A stretch of DNA of 64,000 bases from Bifidobacterium tissieri (lineage in GTDB: Bacteria > Actinomycetota > Actinomycetes > Actinomycetales > Bifidobacteriaceae), in contig NZ_MWWV01000002.1 of NCBI RefSeq assembly GCF_002259645.1, forward strand, positions 62,001 through 126,000. Direction: 5' to 3'. The notes below the pieces were generated by a model. The model searched no databases. It had not been told where the DNA came from and saw only the letters and a program-made list of their open reading frames with translations. The position numbers and the translations under genes were made by a program. Shown piece by piece: positions 16,565-26,275 of the stretch; positions within the stretch are counted from its first letter, which is position 1; each line of letters begins with the position of its first letter.

Positions 16565-19390
16565 TCACTCGGGGCTCTTCAGCGCGCCCACCATGTCGAT
16601 GCGGTCAAGCGACTTGTTGGTCGCCCATTCGACCATGAGCGTGAACACGAGCGCGAGCAGCGCGGCCACCGCGTAGCAGTACCAGGCCACGTTCGGCACG
16701 ATGTTCATGCCCGGCAGATCAAGCTGGCTGAGCAGGAATCCGAGCAGCCCGCGTCCACACGGCAAGCCGATCGCAATGCCGATGACGCTGAGCAACAGCA
16801 GCTCCTTGTTCACGTAGCCGTGCACCTCTTTGCGTCGGAAACCCAGCACCTTGATGGTGGCGAGCTCACGCTCACGTTCGGAGATGTTCGTGGAAGCGAG
16901 CGTGTACAGCACCACAATGGCCAGGATCGCCGCCATGACCACAATGAAGCCGATCATCACGAAGAAGATCATGAAGCTCTTCGAGAAGTCGCGCGTCTGC
17001 TTGGCCGTGCTCACCACGGACAGGTATTCGTCTTGCTCAGCAAGCCGGTCGGCGAACGAGATCTGCGCATCATCATCGCCGTCCACGGTGATCAGATCGG
17101 CGTTGAGCTGCAGATCCCCGGAATCGCTACCGGCATCGGTCCCGGAGCCGCTGGCATCATCCGCCATGAACGCCTGCCTGTAAGCGCTTTCGGTCATGAC
17201 CACGACGTTGCCGGTGTAGTACTGCGCCACGCCGGTGACGGCGATATCAGCATCGTCCATCATGGCGTCGGCGAGGTTGACCGTACTGTTGTTCTGCAGT
17301 CCCAAGGTCTCCGCTGCGTTGGCGGTCACGATGGCCCCGGCCTTGCCGGAGGCGTCGCCGGTGCCGGAATCCTTGAGCGTCAACGGTTCGCCGTCCGTGG
17401 TGTGCAGATCGAGGTAGCCGTCGAGCGATTCCCCGTCGGGCACCACCATGAGCTGCACGGTGAGCTTCTCGCCGGAATCCGAAGACGAAGACGAAGACCC
17501 AGAAGACCCGGATTCCCCATCCGCAGCGGACAGCGTAGCGCTCTCGACATGCAGCGGCAGCGTGGACTTCACCGCGGAATCCTTGTCGAGATCGTCCTGC
17601 ACCTTGTCATGATCGGCCGGCTTGGTGACGGCCATCACATCGTAGGTGGCAATCTCACTGAACTGCCGTGGCATCAGCGTCAGCGCGGAGTTACCCATGC
17701 CGAAGCCCGCCGTCATAAGCGCGGTGCATCCCACCACGCCGATGATCACCATAAGCGCACGGCTCTTGTAGCGGAACAGATTACGCGCGGTCACCTTGCC
17801 AAGGAACGACAGATGGTTCCAGATGAATCCAATGCGCTGCAGCAGGATCGTCTTGCCGGCCTTCGGCGCCTTGGGCCGCATGAGTTCGGCCGGTTCGAGC
17901 CGCAGGGACCCTCCGCAGACCACCATCGCGCTGCCGGTGATAAGCACCAGGAACAGCAGGATGCCACCGATGCCGATCGTCCAATCGATGATCAGCGGGT
18001 AGGTGGGGATCACGTAGAGGATGTGCAGCATGCGTTTGGTGAACACGAACGGCAATCCCAACAGACCGATGAGATCACCGATCACACCGCCCACGATCAC
18101 CGCCGACGCCGAGTACAGCAGGTACTTGAGCATGGTTTCGTGCCGCGTGTAGCCGAGCGCCTTGTACGTGCCGATGAGCTGTCGGTCCTCCTCCACCATG
18201 CGCGCCACGGCCGTCAGGCTCACGAGGATCGCGATGACGAGGAACAGGATCGGGAACAGCTTGCCGAGACGGGAGATCATCTCGCTTTCGGTTTTCACAT
18301 CCGCGTAGCTGGCGAGCGCGTTGCGGTCGCGGATGATCCATTTGGCCGTGGGAATGGCGTCGAGCTTGCTGCTCAGCTGCGCTTCGGCGTCGGCGATCTT
18401 CTGTTCGGCGACGGCCTTGGCGGGGTTGGCGTCGGGCAGGGCGTCGATTGTCGCCTTCTGCTCGTTGAGCTTGTCTTCGATGGGCTGGCGGATGGCATCC
18501 TTGACCGTGTTCGTGCGTGCCTGTTCGCGTTCGGATTGGATGGTTTCGATGGCCTTCTGGGTATCGGCCACGCGGGTGGTGTAATCCTCGTGATACGTGT
18601 TCAGTTCCTTGGCACCAGACACGGATACGATCACGGATGTGTACGGGGATTCGGTATCGACGACCGCGTCGGAGGACACGAAGAGCGGGTATACGGTTTT
18701 GGCTCCGGATACGAGTGCCATCGGGCCGGACGGGTTGACGATGTCGTTCGGGTCGATGACCGTGCCGACGATCATGTAGTCGCCATCGTCGAAGGTGCCT
18801 GTCGTACTGTCCGTGTCGGACGTATCGAATTCGGACGAGTCGGTTGTCGTCGACGTATTGTCGGCAACGGCCGTCACCGCGGTCGCGGTCGTTTCGGGGG
18901 TGAAGGTCATCGTATCGCCGATGCGCTTGCCGCTGTCGTCGAGATACTGCTGCGTGACGGCGATCTCATGATCGCTCTTCGGCAGTCGTCCGTTCTGGAG
19001 ATACGGTTCGTCGAGGTGACGATCGTTGAGTGCGCTCACCGTGGCCGAGGCCTGTGCGCCATCGATTCTGGTGTAGGCGCTTTCGGTGCGCTGCCCGGCG
19101 GCGTCGGCCACGCCGTCCAAGTTGCGGATGGCGGCGATGTCGTCGTCATCGAATCCGAGGGTCGACACGATGGTGAGATCGTGCATGGACGTGCCGTCGA
19201 AGAAGTCGTCGAGGCCGCCGCGCAGATCGTTGCCGATGGACGACAGGGCGCCCATCATCATCACGCCGACCGCGCAGATCACCGCGATGGCGGCGAATCG
19301 TTTGCTGTTGCCGGCGATGGCCCGCCATGCGTCCTTCCACAGGGCGCCATGTCCGCCACGGCGCCGGGTGCGAGTATGAGTCTGTGCCAT
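16565..19390 (-). CDS. ABC transporter permease, FtsX/MacB type
   Basis: A 941-residue permease with one N-terminal membrane helix (after RAIAGNSKRFAAIAVICAVG), a large extracytoplasmic domain, three helices near residues 385-500, a second extracytoplasmic domain and three C-terminal helices. The duplicated FtsX-like cores each carry the usual LFPILFLVIAILVSLTAVAR and FMIFFVMIGFIVVMAAILAI blocks and an RQLIGTYKALGYTR or RELATIKVLGFRR coupling loop that contacts the ATPase. The second outer domain has a Ser-only stretch (SSGSSSSSSDSG). Such permeases move or release lipids, peptides or macrolides by mechanotransmission. It starts 10 bp after the ATPase stop, so the two form one operon. Confidence 0.9.
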   Translation of the reverse strand: MAQTHTRTRRRGGHGALWKDAWRAIAGNSKRFAAIAVICAVGVMMMGALSSIGNDLRGGLDDFFDGTSMHDLTIVSTLGFDDDDIAAIRNLDGVADAAGQRTESAYTRIDGAQASATVSALNDRHLDEPYLQNGRLPKSDHEIAVTQQYLDDSGKRIGDTMTFTPETTATAVTAVADNTSTTTDSSEFDTSDTDSTTGTFDDGDYMIVGTVIDPNDIVNPSGPMALVSGAKTVYPLFVSSDAVVDTESPYTSVIVSVSGAKELNTYHEDYTTRVADTQKAIETIQSEREQARTNTVKDAIRQPIEDKLNEQKATIDALPDANPAKAVAEQKIADAEAQLSSKLDAIPTAKWIIRDRNALASYADVKTESEMISRLGKLFPILFLVIAILVSLTAVARMVEEDRQLIGTYKALGYTRHETMLKYLLYSASAVIVGGVIGDLIGLLGLPFVFTKRMLHILYVIPTYPLIIDWTIGIGGILLFLVLITGSAMVVCGGSLRLEPAELMRPKAPKAGKTILLQRIGFIWNHLSFLGKVTARNLFRYKSRALMVIIGVVGCTALMTAGFGMGNSALTLMPRQFSEIATYDVMAVTKPADHDKVQDDLDKDSAVKSTLPLHVESATLSAADGESGSSGSSSSSSDSGEKLTVQLMVVPDGESLDGYLDLHTTDGEPLTLKDSGTGDASGKAGAIVTANAAETLGLQNNSTVNLADAMMDDADIAVTGVAQYYTGNVVVMTESAYRQAFMADDASGSGTDAGSDSGDLQLNADLITVDGDDDAQISFADRLAEQDEYLSVVSTAKQTRDFSKSFMIFFVMIGFIVVMAAILAIVVLYTLASTNISERERELATIKVLGFRRKEVHGYVNKELLLLSVIGIAIGLPCGRGLLGFLLSQLDLPGMNIVPNVAWYCYAVAALLALVFTLMVEWATNKSLDRIDMVGALKSPE

Positions 19391-19400
19391 CGTATGTCAC

Positions 19401-20102
19401 CTACCATTCGATGTCGGCGATGGGGGTCGGGGTCGGGTTGGCCGTGATCTCGGTGACCTTGCCCGACCGGAAGCGGATCAGACGGTCGCCCATGGGGGCG
19501 AGCGCGGAGTTGTGGGTGACGAGCGCCACGGTGATGCCGCGTTGGCGGCAGGAGTCCTGCAGGAGCTGGAGGATCTGCTTGCCGGTGTTGTAGTCGAGTG
19601 CGCCGGTCGGCTCGTCGCACAGCAGCAGCTTGGGGTTCTTGGCGAGGGCGCGGGCGATGGACACGCGCTGCTGTTCGCCGCCGGACAGCTGTGCCGGGAA
19701 GTTGGCGAGGCGCTCTCCGAGGCCGACCTTGTCGAGCGTTTCTCGTGCGTCGAGGGCGTTGGGGCAGATCTGCGACGCGAGTTCCACGTTTTCGAGTGCG
19801 GTGAGGTTGGGGACGAGGTTGTAGAACTGGAAGACGAAGCCGACGTCAAAGCGACGGTAGTCGGTCAGCTGCGCTTCGGTGGCCTTGGTGATGTCCATGC
19901 CGTCGAGGATCACGCTGCCGGATGTGGCGCGATCCATGCCGCCAAGGATGTTGAGTGCCGTGGATTTGCCGGCACCGGATGCGCCGAGGATGATGGCGAG
20001 TTCACCTTGTTCGATGTCGAAGGTGGCGTGGTTGAGCGCCTTGACCGCGGATTCCCCGGTGCCGTACTGCCGGATCACGTCATGGAATTGCAGAAATGCC
20101 AT
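19401..20102 (-). CDS. ABC transporter ATP-binding protein, LolD/MacB type
   Basis: A 233-residue ATPase with every motif of the family: Walker [11 protein letters not shown]-loop [12 protein letters not shown], signature [15 protein letters not shown], Walker [13 protein letters not shown] and the H-loop in LVTHNSA. It is the partner of the downstream FtsX-type permease. AGGAAAGGAAC precedes the ATG. A dyad GTGTA-N8-TACAC lies about 110 bp upstream and could control the operon; no regulator gene adjoins. Confidence 0.94.
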   Translation of the reverse strand: MAFLQFHDVIRQYGTGESAVKALNHATFDIEQGELAIILGASGAGKSTALNILGGMDRATSGSVILDGMDITKATEAQLTDYRRFDVGFVFQFYNLVPNLTALENVELASQICPNALDARETLDKVGLGERLANFPAQLSGGEQQRVSIARALAKNPKLLLCDEPTGALDYNTGKQILQLLQDSCRQRGITVALVTHNSALAPMGDRLIRFRSGKVTEITANPTPTPIADIEW

Positions 20103-20209
20103 GATGTTCCTTTCCTTTGTAAATGCTTCATGAATCTGAATGTCTATTCGCTTGTCGCCGATTGGAAAATCGATTTGTTCGGCACCAAACGTCAGATTAA
20201 TTCAACATT

Positions 20210-20227
20210 GTGTATAGTAAAATACAC
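20210..20227. promoter_or_regulatory. Dyad upstream of the ABC operon
   Basis: GTGTA and TACAC arms around an A/T-rich 8-bp centre; on the minus strand the region includes TATACA, a plausible -10. Possibly an operator overlapping the promoter of the ATPase-permease operon. Confidence 0.35.
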
Positions 20228-20311
20228 ACTTTGCAGGAAAGTGTCGAGTTTACGGCCACGCTCTCCGACGACGAACAGACAATCACCATCAGCCCGGCGC
20301 ACGGCGACAAC

Positions 20312-20350
20312 GCAAAAGGGTGGCGACCGCACCATCACGATCGCCACCCT
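20312..20350 (-). terminator. Rho-independent terminator ending the 12-gene minus-strand cluster
   Basis: On the minus strand AGGGTGGCGA (as its complement) pairs across a 14-nt loop and is followed by TTTT. It lies about 75 bp beyond the stop of the last cluster gene, so it most likely ends the transcript that starts near 39.9 kb. Confidence 0.75.
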
Positions 20351-20425
20351 CCGGCCCTCGCTTCAGGGGAATTCCCCAGAGGAATCACAAGGAATTGAAT
20401 AATACCCCCGAACCAAGCAATGGAA

Positions 20426-21295
20426 TCAGGGGACTATCCTCGCATCGGCGGGATAGCCTTGCATCAGTTCCTCCGTGGTGAGCGTGTACTCGGTGTAGGG
20501 GATTCCCTCAGACGACGCGGAACCGCCCCAAGCCTGTTGCACCATGCCAATCAACTGGGTTCCGTCGATCAGATGCACCCTTTCCCGCTGGCCCAGTGCG
20601 ATGGCCTGCGAGGAGTATCCTCCCGTGGTCATGTACATGAGTTCCTGCGTGCCCGCCAATACGTTCGCATCAACGAGTTTACGCACCGCCGGCAGACCCA
20701 CGTTGGAATGCACGTTCAGACATGCGCAGGCCACCAGACCTTCCACGCCGCCGAGTTCGGCGGTGAAGTCGAACCCGGGCTCCTGATATTCAGTCACCTC
20801 ATATCCCTGCTGGCGGCACAGATCGGCGCAGAAATGGCTGAACAGGTCAGGCTTGCCATAGAACGTCTGAATCAGCTCGGCCAGACTGGTCGCATGACGT
20901 GCCTGTGACATGACCGAGCCTTGGTTCATCTTCGTCTGCTCCTGCGGAATCAGACTGATATCGGTCCCCTTGGAACGCAACTCGGTGATCAGCGAATACA
21001 GATGTACCGGATTGGGACACCTGACCTCCCACGCACCGACGGACAGCGTGCTGTCTCCCCCGATCAATGAGTTCGAGCTCCTTCGTGCGTCCTTGGTTCC
21101 ATCGGCCTTGGCATACTCCCAGTGCGGATAAACAAGAGTGAACTCGTTGACCGCCACCGGCTGACCGCGTTTTTTCAGCTTGAATTTTCCTACCGGGAAA
21201 ACAATGTTGAATTCACTTGCGAAATCACTGCGCTTCTTTCTGCCATACGCCCAGATGCCGATGACGATGACGGCGATGATGATGATTGCTTCCAT
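20426..21295 (-). CDS. Membrane-anchored protein with a degenerate Mrr-like (PD-(D/E)XK) domain
   Basis: A 289-residue protein: an N-terminal helix (AIIIIAVIVIGIWAYG), a middle region without recognised fold, and from about residue 145 an Mrr/restriction-endonuclease-like domain. The order FCADLCRQQGYEV, then PGFDFTAELGGVEGLVACACLN, then MTTGGYSSQAIALGQRERVHLIDGTQL follows the Mrr pattern of helix, D-strand, Q/E-X-K strand and the late 'G.fs..A...A....i.lidg..L' block. The Asp survives, but the E/Q-X-K strand reads VACACLN, with no Lys, so cleavage looks lost and a binding role is more likely. It is the last gene of the 12-gene cluster, 41 bp after its neighbour, with AGAGGA before the ATG. 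Confidence 0.65.
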   Translation of the reverse strand: MEAIIIIAVIVIGIWAYGRKKRSDFASEFNIVFPVGKFKLKKRGQPVAVNEFTLVYPHWEYAKADGTKDARRSSNSLIGGDSTLSVGAWEVRCPNPVHLYSLITELRSKGTDISLIPQEQTKMNQGSVMSQARHATSLAELIQTFYGKPDLFSHFCADLCRQQGYEVTEYQEPGFDFTAELGGVEGLVACACLNVHSNVGLPAVRKLVDANVLAGTQELMYMTTGGYSSQAIALGQRERVHLIDGTQLIGMVQQAWGGSASSEGIPYTEYTLTTEELMQGYPADARIVP

Positions 21296-21336
21296 GGCTT
21301 CCTCTCATTGATTGGAATGATTGATCGCGATCCAGA

Positions 21337-22119
21337 TCACACGGCCGCCAGCGACCGGTTATGAATGAAGAATCCATCCGTATCGGTATAGACGACCATC
21401 CACGCCATGAACACGAGCAACGTGATGGCGATCTGTCCGATGGACGGACCTGCGGTAATGGATGCGACGACGGCGATGATGCAGACGTTCGTGATGAACG
21501 CGTACAGGCAGCTCTGCGCGAAGTTGCCCAGCATACGGAGCATGAGGTCATGCACGGTCTGCGAGGTAACCACGAACGGCACCACCACGATGGCGGCGAC
21601 CACGGCCACGATGGCGATGTATATCAACACCCGCCAGACGATCATCTGGGCATTCACCCACCCAAGCGCATAATCCACCATCCATGCGGAGAACAGTGCG
21701 ATGCAGATGGTGGCAATCAATGATCCCAACAGCTTCCAGACCTTCGACATCAGCTTGTTCTTCGTGCGCTCATAGTCGGAATCACCTACGATCGAATATC
21801 CTCCCCGCTGATAGGGGGAGAACAGGAACGGGCCGAACAGCATGTTGAGCATCATCATGAGCGGTGACTGAATGGCTCCCTGCACGATGAGCACAAGGAT
21901 GCTCATCAGGACAAACGGACTGGTCGTGATATTGAACAGACCGGTATCAACGTGCATGAACGCGTTGAGCAGAGCAAATATGCCGCCCGAGAACGGCAGG
22001 GCGCTCAGCCCCTGCGCGAATTCCGCGCCGGTCTCCGGATCAATGCTGGTGCGGATCATGACCGCGATCAGCCAGAATCCGACAATGAACCCGACAAGCA
22101 GGTATATCTTCTTTTGCAT
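21337..22119 (-). CDS. Polytopic membrane protein of the chaperone/GTPase cluster
   Basis: A 260-residue protein with about six or seven hydrophobic segments (for example KKIYLLVGFIVGFWLIAVMI, FVLMSILVLIVQGAIQSPLM and VWRVLIYIAIVAVVAAIVVV) and short loops. A cytoplasmic-looking loop near the middle holds SPYQRGGYSIVGDSDYERTKNKLMSK written here only in part: YSIVGDSDYERTK. I do not recognise a family. The ATG at 22119 is preferred; a GTG eight codons upstream is possible. It is tightly spaced with its neighbours in the cluster, so it is probably the membrane part of the same machine. Confidence 0.6.
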   Translation of the reverse strand: MQKKIYLLVGFIVGFWLIAVMIRTSIDPETGAEFAQGLSALPFSGGIFALLNAFMHVDTGLFNITTSPFVLMSILVLIVQGAIQSPLMMMLNMLFGPFLFSPYQRGGYSIVGDSDYERTKNKLMSKVWKLLGSLIATICIALFSAWMVDYALGWVNAQMIVWRVLIYIAIVAVVAAIVVVPFVVTSQTVHDLMLRMLGNFAQSCLYAFITNVCIIAVVASITAGPSIGQIAITLLVFMAWMVVYTDTDGFFIHNRSLAAV

Positions 22120-22170
22120 AGTCTCATCTCGTTTCCAGTTCACATACGGCTATCTGAAGGAAGCCGGCTA

Positions 22171-23328
22171 TCAGCCGATGGCGGAAAGCGCGATCACGCC
22201 GGAGGCACCAATCATCACGATCGCGCCCAGCACATACACCGCAACGCGCTTCACCCTTGCGGTATCCGGAACATTATCGGCAACGTTCAGCAGCAAGGCA
22301 CCAACGAACAGCACCGCAGCAGGCACCAAGGCGGACATCATGGCCTGCCACGGCAGGAGCCCTCCCGTCAGAGTGAGCCCGCTGGTACCGACGGCATTCG
22401 AAACGGCATTGTCCATCCCGCCGATTCGTGACAGCAGGAACGTGGCCACACCCGTCATGACGATGTAGCAGATTCCGCTTTGGAATCGATCACCTGCCGT
22501 CAGGACGCGAACATATTTCGTGCTCAGATACAGTGCGATGAACGTGCAGAAAACCACAAACGAGAACAGCGCTCCCCTGCCCGGCGTCATGGCTGTCATG
22601 GTATAGCCGTCGGGTAGCTGGCCCATAAGCTTGGCGACCACCTGAGTCTGCACGATGGCGACAAAAGGCCCGAACAACAAACTGCAGATGAGTCCCAGAC
22701 CGAGGGACAGGAAGGTGATTGGCGTAACGTGCAGCGACTGGGATGACGCGGCCGTTGCGGCGGAGGTCGGTGCGGGGGCGGCGGCGAATTGTGCGGACGT
22801 ACCGGCAGCGTTTCCTCCGGCAGAGCCGGCACCATACGGGCTGCCTGCCCCCTGCGCTGGCGTGCCCCATGACGATGCGGATGACGACGATGGCGAACCG
22901 CCGGAATATGACGTCGCGGCACCGGAAGGATTCATTGTCCCCCAGCCGGATGACGCTCCCGCCGGCTGTGGCGTAGGAGCCGGAGCGGGCGAGGGACTAG
23001 GACTAGGACTAGGACTACCCCAGGCGGAACCGTTCGAGGCGGAGGACGAAGGACCCGGTGCCGGAGCGGGGCTACCCCATGGGGATGCGTTCGACGCAGA
23101 GGACGAGGGAGACGGAGCGGGAGCGGGGCTACCCCATGCAGAACCGCTCGAGGATGCTGACGAGGGAGCCGGAGCGGGCGAACCCCATGCAGATGAGGAT
23201 TTACCCTGCGCGCTGTGGCTCTGTTGCGATTTCGATGACGTCTTGGAGGTATTCGCCTTGTTCGGATTCGGGGTCCCCCATCCTCCAGCATTCGACGTAT
23301 ACGGACTGGACTGGTTATTGCGTGGCAT
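22171..23328 (-). CDS. Membrane protein with a disordered N-terminus of WG(S/T)P repeats
   Basis: A 385-residue protein in two halves. Residues 1 to about 200 are low-complexity Ser/Pro/Ala sequence punctuated by seven Trp-Gly motifs (GWGTPNP, AWGSPAP twice, PWGSPAP, AWGSPSP, GWGTMNP, SWGTPAQ). From about 205 there are five hydrophobic segments (such as FLSLGLGLICSLLFGPFVAI and LFSFVVFCTFIALYLS). The repeats are encoded by a degenerate minisatellite around 22980-23210. WG(S/T) also occurs in the disordered parts of the GrpE-like and DO-GTPase2-like proteins of this cluster, so it may be a docking motif. No family name; AAGGAG lies upstream of the ATG. Confidence 0.65.
   Translation of the reverse strand: MPRNNQSSPYTSNAGGWGTPNPNKANTSKTSSKSQQSHSAQGKSSSAWGSPAPAPSSASSSGSAWGSPAPAPSPSSSASNASPWGSPAPAPGPSSSASNGSAWGSPSPSPSPSPAPAPTPQPAGASSGWGTMNPSGAATSYSGGSPSSSSASSWGTPAQGAGSPYGAGSAGGNAAGTSAQFAAAPAPTSAATAASSQSLHVTPITFLSLGLGLICSLLFGPFVAIVQTQVVAKLMGQLPDGYTMTAMTPGRGALFSFVVFCTFIALYLSTKYVRVLTAGDRFQSGICYIVMTGVATFLLSRIGGMDNAVSNAVGTSGLTLTGGLLPWQAMMSALVPAAVLFVGALLLNVADNVPDTARVKRVAVYVLGAIVMIGASGVIALSAIG
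22980..23210 (-). repeat. Minisatellite coding for the WG(S/T)P repeats
   Basis: Imperfect units of roughly 50-60 bp containing GGGGCTACCCCATG (plus strand) and GACGGAGCGGGAGC-like stretches, plus GGACTA triplets near 23000. All differences keep the reading frame, so the number of WG motifs may vary between strains. Confidence 0.65.
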
Positions 23329-23418
23329 GGCGTACGCTCCTTATCTCCTTAACTCCCCGCTGCGCCACCGGGCACAGCGCTCATTCTGCCTTCGGCCGAC
23401 AGACGCTCTCGCATCGGA

Positions 23419-26259
23419 TCAGTGCCGACCGAACGGCAGGAATTTCTTCATCTTGTCGATTACGCTCGGGTTGGCCGCCTCGTAAGCAGCCAAGCCGTCG
23501 ATGATCATGCCGAACAACGCGGTGAAATGGCCCTTGGGAAACGCGGTACCGTAGGTCTGCGAGAATCTGACGGCCACATGCTTGTCGAATTTGCGTTCAT
23601 CCTCCACGTACTTCGTCAGTTCGGAGGACTTCATATGCATACCGGTCAGCTGGCTCGTCAGGAACCGTGCCAGATCGATCGCCATGGCGTTCTGGTGAAG
23701 CTGGTCGGCGGATGCCCCGAAGCAACACGAATCCAAGGCCATCAGCAGCAGAATGTCATCGATCCGCTTGGAGCTGACCACGTTGCCGGCCACCTGCTTC
23801 ATCACGGTCATGTCATACGTTGACGGCACCGCTTTCAATTGCAACGTGGCACCCGATTTCGACGTAAGCACCACCGGGGTGATGGCGTCACCGACGGAGG
23901 CGACGAAGGCATTGACCTGATTCCCGGCCGCGCTCAACGGCAGACGCGGCCCAGTCTGCATAAGCGCATTGCACAGACCGTCGATGACCATGGGATCGGG
24001 ATTCCGCTGGGCATATGCGTTCGCCAGATTCGTTATGTGGAATTGATAGTCGATCAGTGTCAGACGCGCAGGCAACGGCAACGACACGTCCTTGCACAAT
24101 GCGACGATGGCGCGATAGTCATCGTATACGCGGTTGTCCACACGCAGGATGGGAAGCATCGCACTGGCCTGATCGATCTTGGTACGGTACCAGGTAAGGG
24201 GCATCGGAACCATACTGCGCACCGTCTGCGCGCAGACGCACAGCAGCGCGGCGGAAGGGGTGTTTCCGATCGTCCGCTCGCATACGGCAACGACGTCCCT
24301 GGCATGGTCCTGCCAAAAATCCTTCGGCAAATACGGCCCCGTTGTTTTCAGGAAGGCAAGAAATGCTCCCGGATCGTGGGAAGTCCGCGCCTGCTCCGCG
24401 AGCAGCGACACAACCAGCGATTGCAGACCGCTGGCGTAGCAGGACTGCAGATACCCGATTCGCGTCCGGGAGCCTTCCCCATCGGAGGACATGTACAACG
24501 TGTGGAACGCCGTGTACGCCATCGTCACACTGGACGGCAGACCGGAGGCGGCGGAACCGCCCATAGCGCCCGCACCGGTCGGGTCTCCCTCCAGAATGAT
24601 CAGCAGATCGACCATGCATCCCAACCGCGGGTCGGCACTGAGGGAACCCGCGAAATCGGTGACCAGACGGCGCGTGCCATTACCATCCGGATGATGCACC
24701 ACAACCTTGATGATCTTGTCGAGCGCCGTCGCATTACGCGTCCCCAATGCGGCTTTCATCTGCGCTGCGGACATGCCCGGTCGCAGATCAATGCCCTTCG
24801 CCACGGCGTCAAGCACCGCCTGTGATGTCCATTGCGCGTAAGCGTGCACGGTCCACGGCAGCGATGTTCCGGTGCCGCCGCTGAGTCCAAGATTCACATC
24901 CGGATTGCCGGTCAGCTCGTCGAACAGCACCACGTCGACCTTCTCGCCCAGCTGGGCGAGCACCGTATCGGCGAGCGCGTGCGACTGCGCATACATGTCC
25001 TGGCTCGGTGCCGCATTGGTGAACACACCGAACAGCAGATCCAGCGCACGCTCCCGCGCGGTCAGCGCATACGTCTTGTCGCTTCTGGTCGCATACCCGA
25101 ACACGTCGGCGAGCAACGTGCGCTTGTCCTCGGGGAACACCGTCGTGCGGCATTCGTCGAAGAGACGATCGGACACCTTGCGGAGTACGTCGCCGCCGCA
25201 GTGGTCCCTCATGAAGACCAGTGCCCGTTCGGCAGCGGATGTGTCGAGCTCATCGAAGGCGGTCAGTCCCTGCACCAGTTGGAACAACGTATAGGCGTCG
25301 GCGATCACGATGTCGGCCGTCGTATGGTCGGTGGCGTTGAGGAAGTCGTGGAATCGATGCAGGCTGTCCGGTACGGTCTGCATGGCGTCCACGAGGAAAT
25401 CGCACAGCTGCCGAACGGTTTCGTCGACCATAGGGTTCGGCAGAGGTACTTCGCCGCGTTCGTCGAATACGTAGTTGCTCATGGCGAGCTGCGGCAGCGA
25501 GCCGTTCATGCCGTCCACGCCACGCATGATGTGCGCATCGGCGGCCATGGGGTCGTATTCGTAGGTGGAGAATGAGTAGGTGTACGCCTGCCGCAGCGGC
25601 AATGCCATCTGCAGCGCGGCGACCCACAGGTTGAAGTTTTCGGCGCTGTCCCGGATGATGATGCGACGCAACGCTCCTCCCTGCTCACGGTTGAGGAAGC
25701 AGGCAAGCATGAGCTTGAGCATCTCGTCACGGTCATCATCCATGAGGAAGTCCTGCACCGCATCGAAGGTGATCTCGTCGTTGGGTTCGATGTCGAGCGT
25801 GCCCAACATCGCGGGACGTTCGTCGCTGCGCGCCTTGGTGATGTCCATGGTGCGTTGGAAGCTCGGCGATTCAAGGTACTCGCACGGATAGGTGCCGGTC
25901 TGCATCATCGTCGCCAGCGGCAATGCGACGGCGTGGGCGATGAAGTTTCCGCCACGGATGGATCCCTCCGGGTAATCCCGTCCGATATAAGTGGATAGCG
26001 CCATGCCGTAGAGCGCGTCCGGACCGGACAATGGTCCGCTGTAATCGCGCTTGGGATAGCATTCCTCGATCTGTTCGGGGGTGGGCAACGGCGGGTACTG
26101 GTCTCCCACGGGTGCCTTGTACTGTTCGAGGACGCCGATGGCGTTGCGGTTGGCGATCCACTGTCGCATGCCCGGCGAGTACGAGTACACCTGATAGCCG
26201 GATGATTGTCCCTCGATGCCCTGTCTGCATGAGGTGTAGATGATCTGTTCGGTTTTCAT
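23419..26259 (-). CDS. GTPase-associated protein 1 (GAP1)-like protein
   Basis: A 946-residue soluble protein. The N-terminus, IIYTSCRQGIEGQSSGYQVY followed by SYSPGM, is what I know as the start of the GAP1-N2 domain of 'GTPase-associated protein 1'; the middle section contains the expected GNFIAHAVALP block, and the long alpha-helical remainder fits the GAP1-M and GAP1-C regions. GAP1 proteins are encoded beside double-GTPases (DO-GTPases) in conflict-type operons and are thought to be their partners; no biochemistry is known to me. Here it begins 16 bp after the stop of the DO-GTPase1-like gene, with GGAAGG before the ATG. No signal peptide or membrane helix. Confidence 0.75.
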   Translation of the reverse strand: MKTEQIIYTSCRQGIEGQSSGYQVYSYSPGMRQWIANRNAIGVLEQYKAPVGDQYPPLPTPEQIEECYPKRDYSGPLSGPDALYGMALSTYIGRDYPEGSIRGGNFIAHAVALPLATMMQTGTYPCEYLESPSFQRTMDITKARSDERPAMLGTLDIEPNDEITFDAVQDFLMDDDRDEMLKLMLACFLNREQGGALRRIIIRDSAENFNLWVAALQMALPLRQAYTYSFSTYEYDPMAADAHIMRGVDGMNGSLPQLAMSNYVFDERGEVPLPNPMVDETVRQLCDFLVDAMQTVPDSLHRFHDFLNATDHTTADIVIADAYTLFQLVQGLTAFDELDTSAAERALVFMRDHCGGDVLRKVSDRLFDECRTTVFPEDKRTLLADVFGYATRSDKTYALTARERALDLLFGVFTNAAPSQDMYAQSHALADTVLAQLGEKVDVVLFDELTGNPDVNLGLSGGTGTSLPWTVHAYAQWTSQAVLDAVAKGIDLRPGMSAAQMKAALGTRNATALDKIIKVVVHHPDGNGTRRLVTDFAGSLSADPRLGCMVDLLIILEGDPTGAGAMGGSAASGLPSSVTMAYTAFHTLYMSSDGEGSRTRIGYLQSCYASGLQSLVVSLLAEQARTSHDPGAFLAFLKTTGPYLPKDFWQDHARDVVAVCERTIGNTPSAALLCVCAQTVRSMVPMPLTWYRTKIDQASAMLPILRVDNRVYDDYRAIVALCKDVSLPLPARLTLIDYQFHITNLANAYAQRNPDPMVIDGLCNALMQTGPRLPLSAAGNQVNAFVASVGDAITPVVLTSKSGATLQLKAVPSTYDMTVMKQVAGNVVSSKRIDDILLLMALDSCCFGASADQLHQNAMAIDLARFLTSQLTGMHMKSSELTKYVEDERKFDKHVAVRFSQTYGTAFPKGHFTALFGMIIDGLAAYEAANPSVIDKMKKFLPFGRH

Positions 26260-26275
26260 CGATCAATCCTTCCGG

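Noticed and set aside
16820-19447. 875-codon open frame on the plus strand over the ABC permease
   Set aside because: Antisense shadow of a well-supported FtsX-type permease; its product is compositionally odd and matches nothing known.
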